Shown: positions 44,456 through 53,706, counted from the stretch's first letter. The stretch: DNA of 64,000 nucleotides from Flavivirga eckloniae (GCF_002886045.1 NZ_CP025791.1:682001-746000); one strand, 5' to 3'. Translations and numbers: made by a program. The notes: generated from the sequence alone by a model not told the origin.

Positions 44456-45535
44456 GTGGCCAAGGAGAAAAAATCTGCACTTAAAGAAAAAAAAGGAAGT
44501 TCGGTTTCGGAAATTACCAATCTATCCAGTATAGAGTCTATTAAAGAGAAGCGCAGATCTAAAATTAATACAGATACTTTAGTTTCATCTATTTTAAATA
44601 AAGACATTACAGCCTTAAGTAGAGCCATTACTTTGGTTGAAAGCAAAAACCCAGCGCATTTAGAAAAAGCGAACACTATAATAAAAGCATGTTTACCCCA
44701 TGCAAACAAATCTATTCGTATTGGTATTACAGGGGTTCCCGGAGTTGGAAAAAGTACCTTTATTGAAACCTTTGGCAAGCACCTTACTGCTAAGGGTAAA
44801 CGTATTGCTGTTCTAGCTATAGACCCTAGCAGCTCGCTTACAAAAGGGAGTATTTTAGGTGATAAAACCAGAATGGAAGATTTAGTAAAAGATGATAATG
44901 CTTTTATACGTCCGTCTGCTTCTGGAGATTCTTTAGGTGGCGTAGCCAGAAAAACTAGGGAAACCATAATTTTATGTGAAGCCGCAGGGTTTGATGTTAT
45001 TATTATTGAAACTGTTGGGGTTGGTCAAAGTGAGACCACAGTGCATAGCATGGTGGATTTCTTTTTGCTATTGAAACTAGCTGGTGCTGGAGACGAATTA
45101 CAAGGTATTAAACGAGGCATTATAGAAATGGCCGATGCTATTGCCATTAATAAAGCAGATGGCGATAATTTAAAACATGCCAAACTCGCTAAAATAGAAT
45201 TTAACAGAGCGCTTCACCTCTACCCAGAAAAAACTTCTAACTGGCAACCTAAAGTAATGGTTTGTAGTGCGCTTAAAAATGAAGGTATTCATGCTATCTG
45301 GGAATTGATTTTAGAGTATGTAACCATGACTTCTAAAAACAATTATTTTAATGAGAAGCGCCATGAGCAGAACAAATTTTGGCTTATCCAAACCATAGAG
45401 GAGCAATTAAAATCTGACTTTTTTAATCGTTCGGACATCAAAAAAGAACTGGAAAATCAATTGTATCTTATTGAAACCAATCAAACAACACCGTTTGCTG
45501 CTGCCGATTATTTATTGGGACTAAAAACTAAATAA
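44456..45535 (+). CDS. meaB: Methylmalonyl-CoA mutase-associated GTPase MeaB
   Basis: A 359-residue G protein of the MeaB/ArgK type. P-loop GVPGVGKST with K99, AIDPSSSLTKGSILGDKTRM (switch region), IIIETVGVGQSE, and the specificity loop ADAIAINKADGDN (NKxD). An N-terminal basic stretch of about 45 residues precedes the domain. MeaB protects and reactivates cobalamin-dependent methylmalonyl-CoA mutase. The mutase genes are not in this window. The only possible full-length start is GTG. A strong terminator follows. Confidence 0.95.
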   Translation: MAKEKKSALKEKKGSSVSEITNLSSIESIKEKRRSKINTDTLVSSILNKDITALSRAITLVESKNPAHLEKANTIIKACLPHANKSIRIGITGVPGVGKSTFIETFGKHLTAKGKRIAVLAIDPSSSLTKGSILGDKTRMEDLVKDDNAFIRPSASGDSLGGVARKTRETIILCEAAGFDVIIIETVGVGQSETTVHSMVDFFLLLKLAGAGDELQGIKRGIIEMADAIAINKADGDNLKHAKLAKIEFNRALHLYPEKTSNWQPKVMVCSALKNEGIHAIWELILEYVTMTSKNNYFNEKRHEQNKFWLIQTIEEQLKSDFFNRSDIKKELENQLYLIETNQTTPFAAADYLLGLKTK

Positions 45536-45554
45536 TCTGTCTTTTATAAAAAAA

Positions 45555-45599
45555 CGAGGCTGAATTCTCTAAGTTAAAAACCCTAGGAATTCAGCCTCG
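45555..45599. terminator. Terminator between meaB and the lipoprotein gene
   Basis: CGAGGCTGAATTC (45555-45567) pairs exactly with GAATTCAGCCTCG (45587-45599). Genes converge here. An A tract precedes it, giving a T run on the minus strand; it may serve both. Confidence 0.7.
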
Positions 45600-45670
45600 C
45601 TTAAGCGATTAACCAAAGCTATTGGCCCTCTAGCACCAATAACATATGTACGAACAAATGGTTAATCTTA

Positions 45671-46828
45671 TTATTTAACAATCTTTGTTGTTACGGCTAC
45701 TTTTGATGGTTCAAATAAATCATCACTATCATTATCGTTATACATTCTGGTGTAAAAAACAGCAGTTGTTTTATAGGTTTCTTCCGGAAAATATTGAAAT
45801 ACGCGCACATTTATACTGGCACTTTCTCCAGGTAATAATCCGCCACTTGGAAGCTCTCTGTCCACAGTAATTACATTTGTTGGAGGGGTTGTAACCGGGC
45901 TTATATCTTCATAAGTTGTCGCTTTTTGAAAATTGATTATTTGATTCCCTACATTGATCCATTTTGTTACACCTGTAAAATATCCAGGGCTTCCTTCTGT
46001 TGCGTCTGGCGTTGTAACTGATGGCATTTCTATCTTAACTGGATTAACAACATCTACTATAACTTTGATTAATTGTACCTTTTCATTGTCTTTATCTTTA
46101 ATTGCCAGAAAAAATGGCTTGGGGTATTTAAAATCGAAACTAGGGTTGCCATCAGGATATTTCTCATTCATATCTCCCGACGATAGCGAGGAGTCTTGGC
46201 TATAATACAAATTAGACCCTTCGTAAGTAATGGTTGGAACTAATTTGGTGAAATCGGTTCCTACTGGAACTATAAGATATACTTTTTCGTAACTTGGGTT
46301 AACGTCTGCTCTTCTGGAAATTGTAATATCGTTAGGTATGACACCCTTATTTTTACTTTCTTCAAATGTAAAGCTTGTTAGTTTTAAAGTCTCCAGAACA
46401 GGTGGCTGCTCCTTAATAACGCTAACATTGTAATGTAATAAGGCTTCTTTATCTCCCCCTACTTCACTAATTGTAAATACGTGTGTTTTATTGCCTTCAA
46501 AAGACAACGCAATATTATTAGGTGACATACTAAACTTACTCAGGTTTAGCTCTTCTGAAGTGATAGATATGTGCACTTCATCTAAAGAAGTTGTACTTGG
46601 TACAGTTATTTTAATATTCCCATAAGCTACTTCCTCATTATCTACAATTTCAGGGTGTTCCAGTTCCATCCCTGTCCGTTTTATAAATGTTAATCGAAAA
46701 TCTTTAAGTTTAGCCTCTTCTATATTGAGAGATGTGTTAATGTTTTCGTCGCTAGAATCGCAACTCATTATAAAAAGCGTAGAAAACAATATAGCTCCTA
46801 TACTAAGCAATTTAATAGTTCTTCTCAT
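45671..46828 (-). CDS. Surface lipoprotein, paralogue 1 of the LytTR-linked pair
   Basis: A 385-residue lipoprotein (LFIMSC, C23). It is made of beta-domains in tandem: EVAYGNIKITVPSTTSLDEV, then the SVIKE linker, then a second domain with VYLIVPVGTDFTKLVPTITY, and a C-terminal beta domain (VTTPDATEGSPG). The layout recalls the DUF5018-like lipoproteins of Bacteroidota, which often bind surface ligands. It is clearly homologous to the 401-residue protein at 49883. Three LytTR-like direct repeats lie 63-114 bp upstream. I infer it is switched on by the LytTR regulator encoded nearby. Confidence 0.8.
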   Translation of the reverse strand: MRRTIKLLSIGAILFSTLFIMSCDSSDENINTSLNIEEAKLKDFRLTFIKRTGMELEHPEIVDNEEVAYGNIKITVPSTTSLDEVHISITSEELNLSKFSMSPNNIALSFEGNKTHVFTISEVGGDKEALLHYNVSVIKEQPPVLETLKLTSFTFEESKNKGVIPNDITISRRADVNPSYEKVYLIVPVGTDFTKLVPTITYEGSNLYYSQDSSLSSGDMNEKYPDGNPSFDFKYPKPFFLAIKDKDNEKVQLIKVIVDVVNPVKIEMPSVTTPDATEGSPGYFTGVTKWINVGNQIINFQKATTYEDISPVTTPPTNVITVDRELPSGGLLPGESASINVRVFQYFPEETYKTTAVFYTRMYNDNDSDDLFEPSKVAVTTKIVK

Positions 46829-46853
46829 TTATTTTTAAATTGAACATGAAATA

Positions 46854-46942
46854 CAAACCTATTAAACGATGGTTCTATTAAGAAATTAATATGGTGAACC
46901 GTATGATTCAATATGGTGAATGTATTCAAATTACGGGTGAGT
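46854..46942 (-). promoter_or_regulatory. LytTR-like site array and -7 box, paralogue 1
   Basis: ATGGTGAAC (46891), ATGGTGAAT (46913) and the weaker CGGGTGAGT (46934) are direct repeats with 22- and 21-bp steps. The complementary -7 box CAAACCTA (46854-46861; TAGGTTTG on the minus strand) lies 29 bp before the first repeat. See findings. Confidence 0.75.
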
Positions 46943-46962
46943 AAAATTTGCTTTAGTTATTT

Positions 46963-48897
46963 TTATGCCATATTGAACTTAATGGTGTAACATGCGCCCG
47001 GATTGGAAATAATATCCACGGTACCTTTAATTTGTTTTGTGAGCCCCTGTATGAGCTGCATCCCTAAAGACTGGCTATTCTCTACTTTAAAGTCTTCCGG
47101 AAAACCAACACCAGTATCTTGTATAGTAAGCACACATTCATTTTCATTTTTTGAAGCTTTAATACTAATATATCCGCTGGAGTTGTCCTGGAAAGCATAT
47201 TTAATACTATTAGCAATTATTTCATTAACAATTAAACCGCAAGGCACTAATCGATCCATGCTAAGATCGATATCGTCTATTGTTGTCGTTATTTTTATGT
47301 TCTGTTTCGGTAGATCGTAACTCGTATTAAAATAGGTTAATAAATTATCAAGATAGGATTCTAAATTTATTAACGATAAATCACTGGATTTATACAACTT
47401 TTCATGTATAATGGACATGGCTTGTATTTTATCTTGAATCTCCTGCAATATTTCAACTGAGCTTTTATGACTCCCAAACTTATGTTGAAGTCTTAATAAA
47501 CTTGATACAATCTGTAAATTGTTTTTAACCCTATGATGTACTTCTTTTAATAGTATTTCGCGATCTTTTAAAGTTTGAGATATCACTTTATTTTTTTCTG
47601 CCAGAGTCTTATTGTTCGTTTGTTTATTTTTATAAGCATAAAATAGTGTTACTAGAATTATTATCAATGCCACAACCCCTATTATTAATATGGTTTGTGC
47701 TCTACGCTGGTTTTGATTCTCTAACGACTTAATTCTGTTTTCATTAGTTAGCAACAAAATTTCCTTTTCTTTACTTTCTAAATCGAATTTTGCCTGAACT
47801 TCTTTTAGTTGTTTATCCTTTTCTTTGGTAAACAATGCATTTTCTGCTTCGTTATATTTTAATAGATACTCGTAACTTTTCTTGTAATCTTTTTTTCGAT
47901 GTGTATATTTATGTAGCGCCTCATAAACTTTGGATAATTGAGGTGAGGCATTTGTTTTTAAAGCTTGAGTAAGTGCTTGATTATAATTCGATTCTACAGA
48001 TTGGGTATCTCCAAGCTTTTCATAGATTTCTGCTAGTGTGAGGTATGTTCCTATATTGTTTTCTGTATATCCCGTTTTTAAGCGTATTTGCAATGCTTCA
48101 TTAGAGTACTTTAATGCATCTTTATACTTTTTCTCTTCTAAACTTATTCGAGACAGGTTACTTAAACCAGATATGAGGATTCTATGGTAGTTAGATTTTT
48201 CTGCTATTTCAACAGATTTATTTATAAAGCTTTTTGCTTTTTCAAAGTCCTTTTGCCTCATATACAATTCGGCAACAGCTCCCAGAATATGTGATCTAAA
48301 CTGATAATTTTCGTTTTTTTCTGAAAGTTTTAATGCTTTGTTATAATACAACAGGCCGTTCTCATTATCTCCTAATCTACAAGAGTATAAAGAGCCTATG
48401 TTACCCGTTAGCATGGTAATTAACTTTCCCTCTTTATGCTTTTCGTAAATTTTAAGTGCTTTTAGGTCATAATCCAGTGCCTTATCGAAATTCCCCATTT
48501 TTACATGAGTTACCCCAATATTTTGATAACATTTACCAATACCTAACTCATAATCCAGTTCTTCGGATACTTCCAATGCTTTTTCATAATAAAATAGTGC
48601 CTTTAGGTGTTCAGATACATCATTATGTAAAAACCCTAGTTTTAAATAAAATGTGCCTCTTTCCTTACTATTTTCTTCCTTAGCAATTTCTAAGCCTTGC
48701 TTGGCATAGTCTATAGCTTTTTCTACATTAGTGTTACTATACTTTTTTACTAATTGTAGATATATTTCAATTTTATCTTTCTTTGGGGCATCGATTAATT
48801 TCTGCTCTAAACTATCAACCTGACCAACCACCGAAACATAAAAAAACAAAAAAAAGAGATAAACAAATCTCTTTAAAAGGGGCATTACTTTTTTCAT
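46963..48897 (-). CDS. TPR-containing HisKA_2 sensor histidine kinase
   Basis: A 644-residue protein. Signal peptide or first anchor at residues 8-25; TPR units from about 60 to 360 (for example ALFYYEKALEVSEELDYELG and NFDKALDYDLKALKIYE); a coiled coil; one transmembrane helix at about 398-418; then the HisKA_2 block EVHHRVKNNLQIVSSLLRLQ with phospho-His H454/H455, and a HATPase region (IVNEIIANSIKYAFQD and GVGFPEDF). The periplasmic TPR sensor is typical of Bacteroidota. Its start is 1 bp after the stop of the LytTR regulator gene, so they are an operon and the cognate pair. Confidence 0.93.
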   Translation of the reverse strand: MKKVMPLLKRFVYLFFLFFYVSVVGQVDSLEQKLIDAPKKDKIEIYLQLVKKYSNTNVEKAIDYAKQGLEIAKEENSKERGTFYLKLGFLHNDVSEHLKALFYYEKALEVSEELDYELGIGKCYQNIGVTHVKMGNFDKALDYDLKALKIYEKHKEGKLITMLTGNIGSLYSCRLGDNENGLLYYNKALKLSEKNENYQFRSHILGAVAELYMRQKDFEKAKSFINKSVEIAEKSNYHRILISGLSNLSRISLEEKKYKDALKYSNEALQIRLKTGYTENNIGTYLTLAEIYEKLGDTQSVESNYNQALTQALKTNASPQLSKVYEALHKYTHRKKDYKKSYEYLLKYNEAENALFTKEKDKQLKEVQAKFDLESKEKEILLLTNENRIKSLENQNQRRAQTILIIGVVALIIILVTLFYAYKNKQTNNKTLAEKNKVISQTLKDREILLKEVHHRVKNNLQIVSSLLRLQHKFGSHKSSVEILQEIQDKIQAMSIIHEKLYKSSDLSLINLESYLDNLLTYFNTSYDLPKQNIKITTTIDDIDLSMDRLVPCGLIVNEIIANSIKYAFQDNSSGYISIKASKNENECVLTIQDTGVGFPEDFKVENSQSLGMQLIQGLTKQIKGTVDIISNPGACYTIKFNMA

Positions 48898-48898
48898 A

Positions 48899-49630
48899 TT
48901 ATAAAATATCTAATCGTTCTAATAATTGACTTTTATAGGCTTTACTTATTGGAATTTTATGTTCTTCAATAAAAACAAATCTATTTTCTATTTTATCGAT
49001 TTTATTTAAAGCCACCATATAGGACCTATGAATTCTTAAGAATTTATCTTGCGGCACTTTTTCATATAGTTCTTTTAAAAACATATTTGCCAGAATCTTT
49101 TTTTCCTTAGTAACAATTTGGGTATAATTATCCATCGCTTCAGCCCATAAAATGTCATCTACTTTTACTCTTATAAGTAATGATTTGTCCTTAACAAATA
49201 TGGTTTCGGATAATTTATTACTGGTTTTCGTTTCTTTAGGCGCCTTATTTTCCTGATGCTTTTGTAACGCTATTTGAATTGTAAAAGACAGTTCCTTTAT
49301 ATTAAATGGTTTTAGTAAAAACCCAAAAGGTCTAGATTGTAGGGCTTCTTTAAACGTATTATCATCGCCATAGGCCGTTAAAAAAACAATTGGGGTTTTA
49401 TATTTATCGTAGATATCTGTAGCTGTTACGATGCCATTTTTTTCTCCGGAGATATTAATATCCATAACAACTGCATCTGGTGTAGTTTCTTCTACATATC
49501 CTATTGCTTCATTATAATTACTGGCTATACCTACAACAACATATCCTAATTTTTCTAAACTAATTTTAATGTCTAACGCAATAGAAAATTCATCTTCAAC
49601 AATAAGTACTTTTTTATTACCAACTACCAT
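48899..49630 (-). CDS. LytTR-family response regulator
   Basis: A 243-residue regulator: receiver domain with acidic residues E12-D13 and phospho-acceptor D57 (AVVMDINISGEKNG), and a LytTR DNA-binding domain at about 145-241 (FVKDKSLLIRVKVDDILW, FLRIHRSYMVALNKIDK, IPISKAYKSQLLE). Being encoded with the TPR kinase and flanked by the promoters bearing the 21-bp direct repeats, it is the natural candidate to bind them. A -7 box on the minus strand (49674-49681) fits its own promoter. Confidence 0.94.
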   Translation of the reverse strand: MVVGNKKVLIVEDEFSIALDIKISLEKLGYVVVGIASNYNEAIGYVEETTPDAVVMDINISGEKNGIVTATDIYDKYKTPIVFLTAYGDDNTFKEALQSRPFGFLLKPFNIKELSFTIQIALQKHQENKAPKETKTSNKLSETIFVKDKSLLIRVKVDDILWAEAMDNYTQIVTKEKKILANMFLKELYEKVPQDKFLRIHRSYMVALNKIDKIENRFVFIEEHKIPISKAYKSQLLERLDIL

Positions 49631-49673
49631 AAATACATTTTAGATTTGAGGAAACTATTCAAATAGTAAACCT

Positions 49674-49681
49674 CAAAACTA
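49674..49681 (-). promoter_or_regulatory. -7 element of the LytTR - kinase operon
   Basis: CAAAACTA on the plus strand is TAGTTTTG on the minus strand, a perfect TAnnTTTG, 43 bp upstream of the ATG. No LytTR-type repeat lies beside it, so the operon itself appears not to be autoregulated by that motif. Confidence 0.45.
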
Positions 49682-49882
49682 TAAAAAAATGCTAATATTG
49701 TCTTGAGTAAGAAAAACCTGATTGTAAAAAAGTAAATTAATATTTAAACTTAAGGATAAATACTAATTTACTTTTTCACTATAGCATATATTTATAAAAA
49801 GAGGTTAATCTTTAAATAAAGTTAACCCCCAAATTAACAATTTTTAGATTTATCTAGTCTTATATTTTTAAAAACATAACTA

Positions 49883-51088
49883 TCAATTGCTTATAATCGT
49901 TGCTTTAACATTCAATGTTACTGGCGTAAATATATCTTCTATCGGGTTTAAATCATCTTCTATATCATTAATAACTGCCCGATTCACGTCGTATTTTGGA
50001 GTAAATACAATACCTGTATCGTAATCTCCTGTGTTAACATTTGCATCATCGGCCGTAACAGTAACTATTACATCTCCTTCTTCTCCAGGCATAATTAAAA
50101 CATCCAAACTTGTTGGAGTTGTTATTTTTCGCAACGTGGCACTAAATATATTTCCTTTTTTATCGGTTGTATTATCTACAAATTCTGAAGCATCCAGGCG
50201 ATCCCATACGGGATGGTTTCCATTATTTACCCATTTATACTTAATGTTTTTAACAGTTCCTTTTGCTATATCCGGTGTTGTTACCGAACTTTCCTTAAAT
50301 GAGATCGGGCTCTCTACATCTACGATAACACGATAAAGTTTACTCAACCCAGAACTTTTAAGCAATAGGGTTAATTCATTATTATCAGTAAAATTTAATT
50401 TATTATAATCACTCTTAAAATTAATTTTAAGGTCTGTTGTTGGATATGTTTTATAAGCATCACCTCCTTGCTTGTATTCTAACGATTCGCCTTCAAAATT
50501 TATAGTTGGAATAAGCGCTGTTAAATCTGTCCCCACAGGAACAAAAACATAAATAGCATTCGAGTTGTTAACTTTATATTCAACTATTTTAGTTGCTTCT
50601 ATATCTGAAGACAATAAGTTATTTTTACTTTTTTCAAATTTAAAGCCTGTAATATTAAACTCTACTTTCTCTTTTATTACAGAGACTGCATAGTGAATAC
50701 TTTTACTAGCATCTTCTTTAGATGTAATAGTGTAATTAACGGAGTTGCCATTTTCAAAAGATTGTACTGATTCAACTGCCGGGGATATTTCAAATTTAGA
50801 TTTATCAAAATTAACAGAAGCCAAACTTAAATTAAGATTAGCTACAGTTGCAGGAACGGTAATAACAATTTTACCTGGTGTTTTTTCTTTCTCATCAACA
50901 ATTTCTGGCTGAGTTAAATCTATATCTGTATACGCAACTTCAGACAATTTAAAATCATCTAAGAATGCAGTCTTTAAATCTACTTTTGTTGCTTCGGCAT
51001 CTGTTTCTGGATTTTCACTATCATCAGAACTACAACCTATAAGTAAGGTAATTAGCAATAAGGCACTTATTTTAAATACGTTGTTCAT
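49883..51088 (-). CDS. Surface lipoprotein, paralogue 2 of the LytTR-linked pair
   Basis: A 401-residue lipoprotein (LLIGC, C19). Its architecture matches the protein at 45671: TPGKIVITVPATVANLNLSL, the SVIKE junction, AIYVFVPVGTDLTALIPTIN, and a last domain starting with SSVTTPDIAKGT. Both are DUF5018-like in appearance and probably arose by duplication; the two differ mainly in spacer length. Three perfectly spaced LytTR-like repeats (21 bp steps) and a -7 box are in its promoter. The molecule bound is unknown. Confidence 0.8.
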   Translation of the reverse strand: MNNVFKISALLLITLLIGCSSDDSENPETDAEATKVDLKTAFLDDFKLSEVAYTDIDLTQPEIVDEKEKTPGKIVITVPATVANLNLSLASVNFDKSKFEISPAVESVQSFENGNSVNYTITSKEDASKSIHYAVSVIKEKVEFNITGFKFEKSKNNLLSSDIEATKIVEYKVNNSNAIYVFVPVGTDLTALIPTINFEGESLEYKQGGDAYKTYPTTDLKINFKSDYNKLNFTDNNELTLLLKSSGLSKLYRVIVDVESPISFKESSVTTPDIAKGTVKNIKYKWVNNGNHPVWDRLDASEFVDNTTDKKGNIFSATLRKITTPTSLDVLIMPGEEGDVIVTVTADDANVNTGDYDTGIVFTPKYDVNRAVINDIEDDLNPIEDIFTPVTLNVKATIISN

Positions 51089-51113
51089 TTTTTTTGGGAT
51101 ATATATAAGAGAG

Positions 51114-51200
51114 CAAAAGTATACCTTTTAAAATTCAAACAAAAAAAATATGGTGAATACTCTGTTTTTCATGGTGAATGATCCTAAAAAAAGGGTGAAT
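51114..51200 (-). promoter_or_regulatory. LytTR-like site array and -7 box, paralogue 2
   Basis: ATGGTGAAT at 51150 and 51171 and AGGGTGAAT at 51192 recur at exact 21-bp steps. The -7 box CAAAAGTA (51114-51121; TACTTTTG on the minus strand) lies 28 bp before the first repeat. See findings. Confidence 0.8.
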
Positions 51201-51317
51201 GGATTTTAAAGCGTTGTAAAATACTATGTTTTAATATTTTATATGCTTTGTATGAATTTCGTTAATATTTTTAAAACGATAAATTATAAAAAGAAATCTC
51301 GATATTAAAGTAAATAA

Positions 51318-51426
51318 CCTGAGTTCGATTCAACAACATATCTACATGTTAGGTTGAGCCTTTCAACTGCGTGCTCAAGATAACAAGCAACAATATTAAA
51401 TGAGCTTATTTTAAATCGAACTCAGG
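51318..51426. terminator. Long hairpin after the T9SS beta-propeller gene
   Basis: CCTGAGTTCGATT (51318-51330) pairs exactly with AATCGAACTCAGG (51414-51426), with a further inner stem TTGAGC/GCTCAA. It lies 10 bp after the stop of the 583-residue gene on the minus strand. Confidence 0.55.
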
Positions 51427-51436
51427 CTAAATAAGA

Positions 51437-53188
51437 TTATTTTTTAATAAACCTAAGTATGGTTACTTGATCTCCTTTTCTTATTTTAACAAAGTATAAA
51501 CCTGGTACCAACTCTCTTACTTCAAAATCCAAACAAGCCTTAGAATTTTTACTTACTATTGGTGTAATTGGAATGACAATTCCATTGGCATCTAAAATAG
51601 TTATCTGCCCATCCTTATCAGCTACTTGACAATCTGGCATGCTCAAATGAAGAATCTTGTCTGCAGGATTAGGAAACACTATAGGCATTTCATCTTCTTC
51701 CGATCCAGTTCCTTTAACAACTTCGCTCAATTTTTGAACGAATATATCACCAGAACCTTTCGCCTTTAAATCAAAAGAGCCTATTTCTGGATTAAAGTCT
51801 ACCGTATCTCCAAAAAAACCGGTTGTGTATATGTTATTTCCATCTAAGGCAATTGAATATGAAAAATCATCTCTTTTACCTCCAACACTTGAAACCCATA
51901 CAAAATTACCATTAGTATCTAACTTTTGAATAAAGGTATCGCCATCATACAGATCTCCCTGCGCTCCTCCTTTTGTTGTTAAACTAACAGTTGCAGATCC
52001 CGGATCGAAATCTTGTGTTCCTAAAAAGTATCCTGTTCTGTAAATATTTCCATTATCGTCAATTTTCATGGAAACATCTGGGGTTACATCTGAAGCTTTA
52101 GCCCAAATAAGGTTTCCGTCTTCATCCAGTTTTTGAATAAACATGGTTTGTAACCAAAAGTGAGGGTTATTAGCTTTGGCAGTTAAAAACACTTGCTTAG
52201 GTCCTAAATCAAAATCTATCGTTCCTTCAAATCCACCAGTAGTGTAAACATATCCATTAGCATCTAAACCAATTGAAGCTCCAACTTCAAAGCCTGGTCC
52301 TCCATAACTTTTTACCCAGATTAAATCTGCATTGGCATCTAATTTCTGAATAAATGCATCTGGAAGAGGCCCCGGGGCATTTGGCGTTGATACTGGAGAC
52401 AAAATGGTTTCTCCTGCTCCCGGATCGAAATCTACAGTGCCACTATAATATCCTGTTCTGTAAATATCTCCATTAGCACTTATAGCAATGGCCCCTTCAG
52501 GTGTAAACCCGAAATCTTTTGCCCAGATAAGGTTTCCTTTTGTGTCTAATTTTTGCATGAAAAAAGAGAGTCTAGCCGTTGTTGTTAAAATAGCTTCTCC
52601 TGCTCCCAGATCAAAATCTACACTTCCAACATATTCGCCAGTAGTGTATACATAACCTGCTGAATCTAGAGCAAGGTTATTTCCGCCATCTTTTCCGGTT
52701 CCTCCTATACCTTTAGCCCATAGCAAGTCGCCATCAGAATTCATTTTTAGAACAAAAATATCTTCTTCTCCTTGCGAAGATAAAAGCGTTTGTCCTGTTC
52801 CCGGATCAAAATCCATTGTACCACGAAATGATCCCGTAATGTATAGATTATCTGAGTTGTCTATTACCATTGAAGCGGCAAGATCTTCTTCTGTTCCTCC
52901 AATATGTTTAGCCCAGATCAGGCTTCCGTTAGAGTCCATTTTTTGAATAAGGATATCTCTATCGCCATTCGATTCTAATTGCGGAATATTAGGTTGATCA
53001 AATTCCAATATACCTTTAAAATATCCAATAGCATAAACATTGCCATTGTTATCTACTACGACTTCTTCTCCTTCATCATGCGTAGCAGATCCAATTCTGT
53101 TGGCCCATTCAAAATTCTGGGAAAATGTATTTGTGGTAAATAATAAAAGTAAGAACACTTTTAAAATTGTTGTTGTTTTTTTAATCAT
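51437..53188 (-). CDS. T9SS-exported SBBP-repeat beta-propeller protein
   Basis: A 583-residue secreted protein with a signal peptide (residues 1-23) and about nine beta-propeller-like repeats of 50-60 residues, recognisable by IQKLDSNGDLIWAK-type and VYTTGYFxGTVDFDPGAG-type pairs (SBBP repeats). The last 75 residues are a T9SS type A sorting domain (VFPNPADKILHLSMPD, ending VTILRFIKK), so it should cross the outer membrane by the type IX system and stay on the surface. A LytTR-like array lies about 390-440 bp upstream, implying a long 5' leader. Confidence 0.88.
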   Translation of the reverse strand: MIKKTTTILKVFLLLLFTTNTFSQNFEWANRIGSATHDEGEEVVVDNNGNVYAIGYFKGILEFDQPNIPQLESNGDRDILIQKMDSNGSLIWAKHIGGTEEDLAASMVIDNSDNLYITGSFRGTMDFDPGTGQTLLSSQGEEDIFVLKMNSDGDLLWAKGIGGTGKDGGNNLALDSAGYVYTTGEYVGSVDFDLGAGEAILTTTARLSFFMQKLDTKGNLIWAKDFGFTPEGAIAISANGDIYRTGYYSGTVDFDPGAGETILSPVSTPNAPGPLPDAFIQKLDANADLIWVKSYGGPGFEVGASIGLDANGYVYTTGGFEGTIDFDLGPKQVFLTAKANNPHFWLQTMFIQKLDEDGNLIWAKASDVTPDVSMKIDDNGNIYRTGYFLGTQDFDPGSATVSLTTKGGAQGDLYDGDTFIQKLDTNGNFVWVSSVGGKRDDFSYSIALDGNNIYTTGFFGDTVDFNPEIGSFDLKAKGSGDIFVQKLSEVVKGTGSEEDEMPIVFPNPADKILHLSMPDCQVADKDGQITILDANGIVIPITPIVSKNSKACLDFEVRELVPGLYFVKIRKGDQVTILRFIKK

Positions 53189-53454
53189 TGTATTTGAGGG
53201 GTATTTGTATTTTATAATAAATAGGTTATTAATATTTGATTTGATTTATTAGGAATGCATTTTTTAAATCACATTCCGTTTCTCTGTTGATTGATGGGTA
53301 GCTAAAAGCCTCTTTTTATTTGGTTTACATCATATTTCTATTATTTAGATTGCATTAATTTTCATTTCCTGTAGAAGCCAATAAAGTATGCCACAAGATT
53401 ATCGTTCGTATTTTGTTTGATTAAGGAGTGATATGATTTGTAGTCTACAAAGAA

Positions 53455-53529
53455 TTAGCTGTTAGTACAGGAATTTCTATTGATAGACTTAATAAACATG
53501 CTTGTTTTGATAATAGATTTATCTGCCAT
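53455..53529 (-). CDS. Possible 24-residue leader peptide
   Basis: ATG at 53527-53529 opens a 24-codon frame (MADKSIIKTSMFIKSINRNS and four more) inside the leader of the T9SS gene, about 12 bp after the -7-like box; an A/G-rich tract precedes it. The rest of the 518-bp spacer 53189-53706 holds no other gene. Function, if any, unknown. Confidence 0.25.
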   Translation of the reverse strand: MADKSIIKTSMFIKSINRNSCTNS

Positions 53530-53540
53530 TTCTTTTCTTT

Positions 53541-53628
53541 TAAAATTATCGCCTTATTGGGTGGTAATAAAATTAATATGGTCAGTGATTCATTTTAACT
53601 GGTGAACGATCAAAATGACATGGTGAAT
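53541..53628 (-). promoter_or_regulatory. LytTR-like site array and weak -7 box, T9SS gene
   Basis: ATGGTCAGT (53578), CTGGTGAAC (53599) and ATGGTGAAT (53620) recur at exact 21-bp steps. TAAAATTA (53541-53548) is a degenerate -7 box on the minus strand, 29 bp from the first repeat. See findings. Confidence 0.7.
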
Positions 53629-53706
53629 AAATCTAAAGCATTGTTTGAAGGTTTGGAGATTAAAAACTATGGCTTTAGACAGTGGTAATTTGTTGAAATT
53701 GGACTA

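Noticed and set aside
44434-44967. A 177-codon minus-strand frame over the 5' part of meaB
   Set aside because: Entirely antisense to MeaB with its intact GTPase motifs; no promoter or homology.
51318-51426. tRNA-like GAGTTCGATTC segment
   Set aside because: The sequence is one arm of a 13-bp terminator-type hairpin and no acceptor stem or anticodon arm can be drawn.
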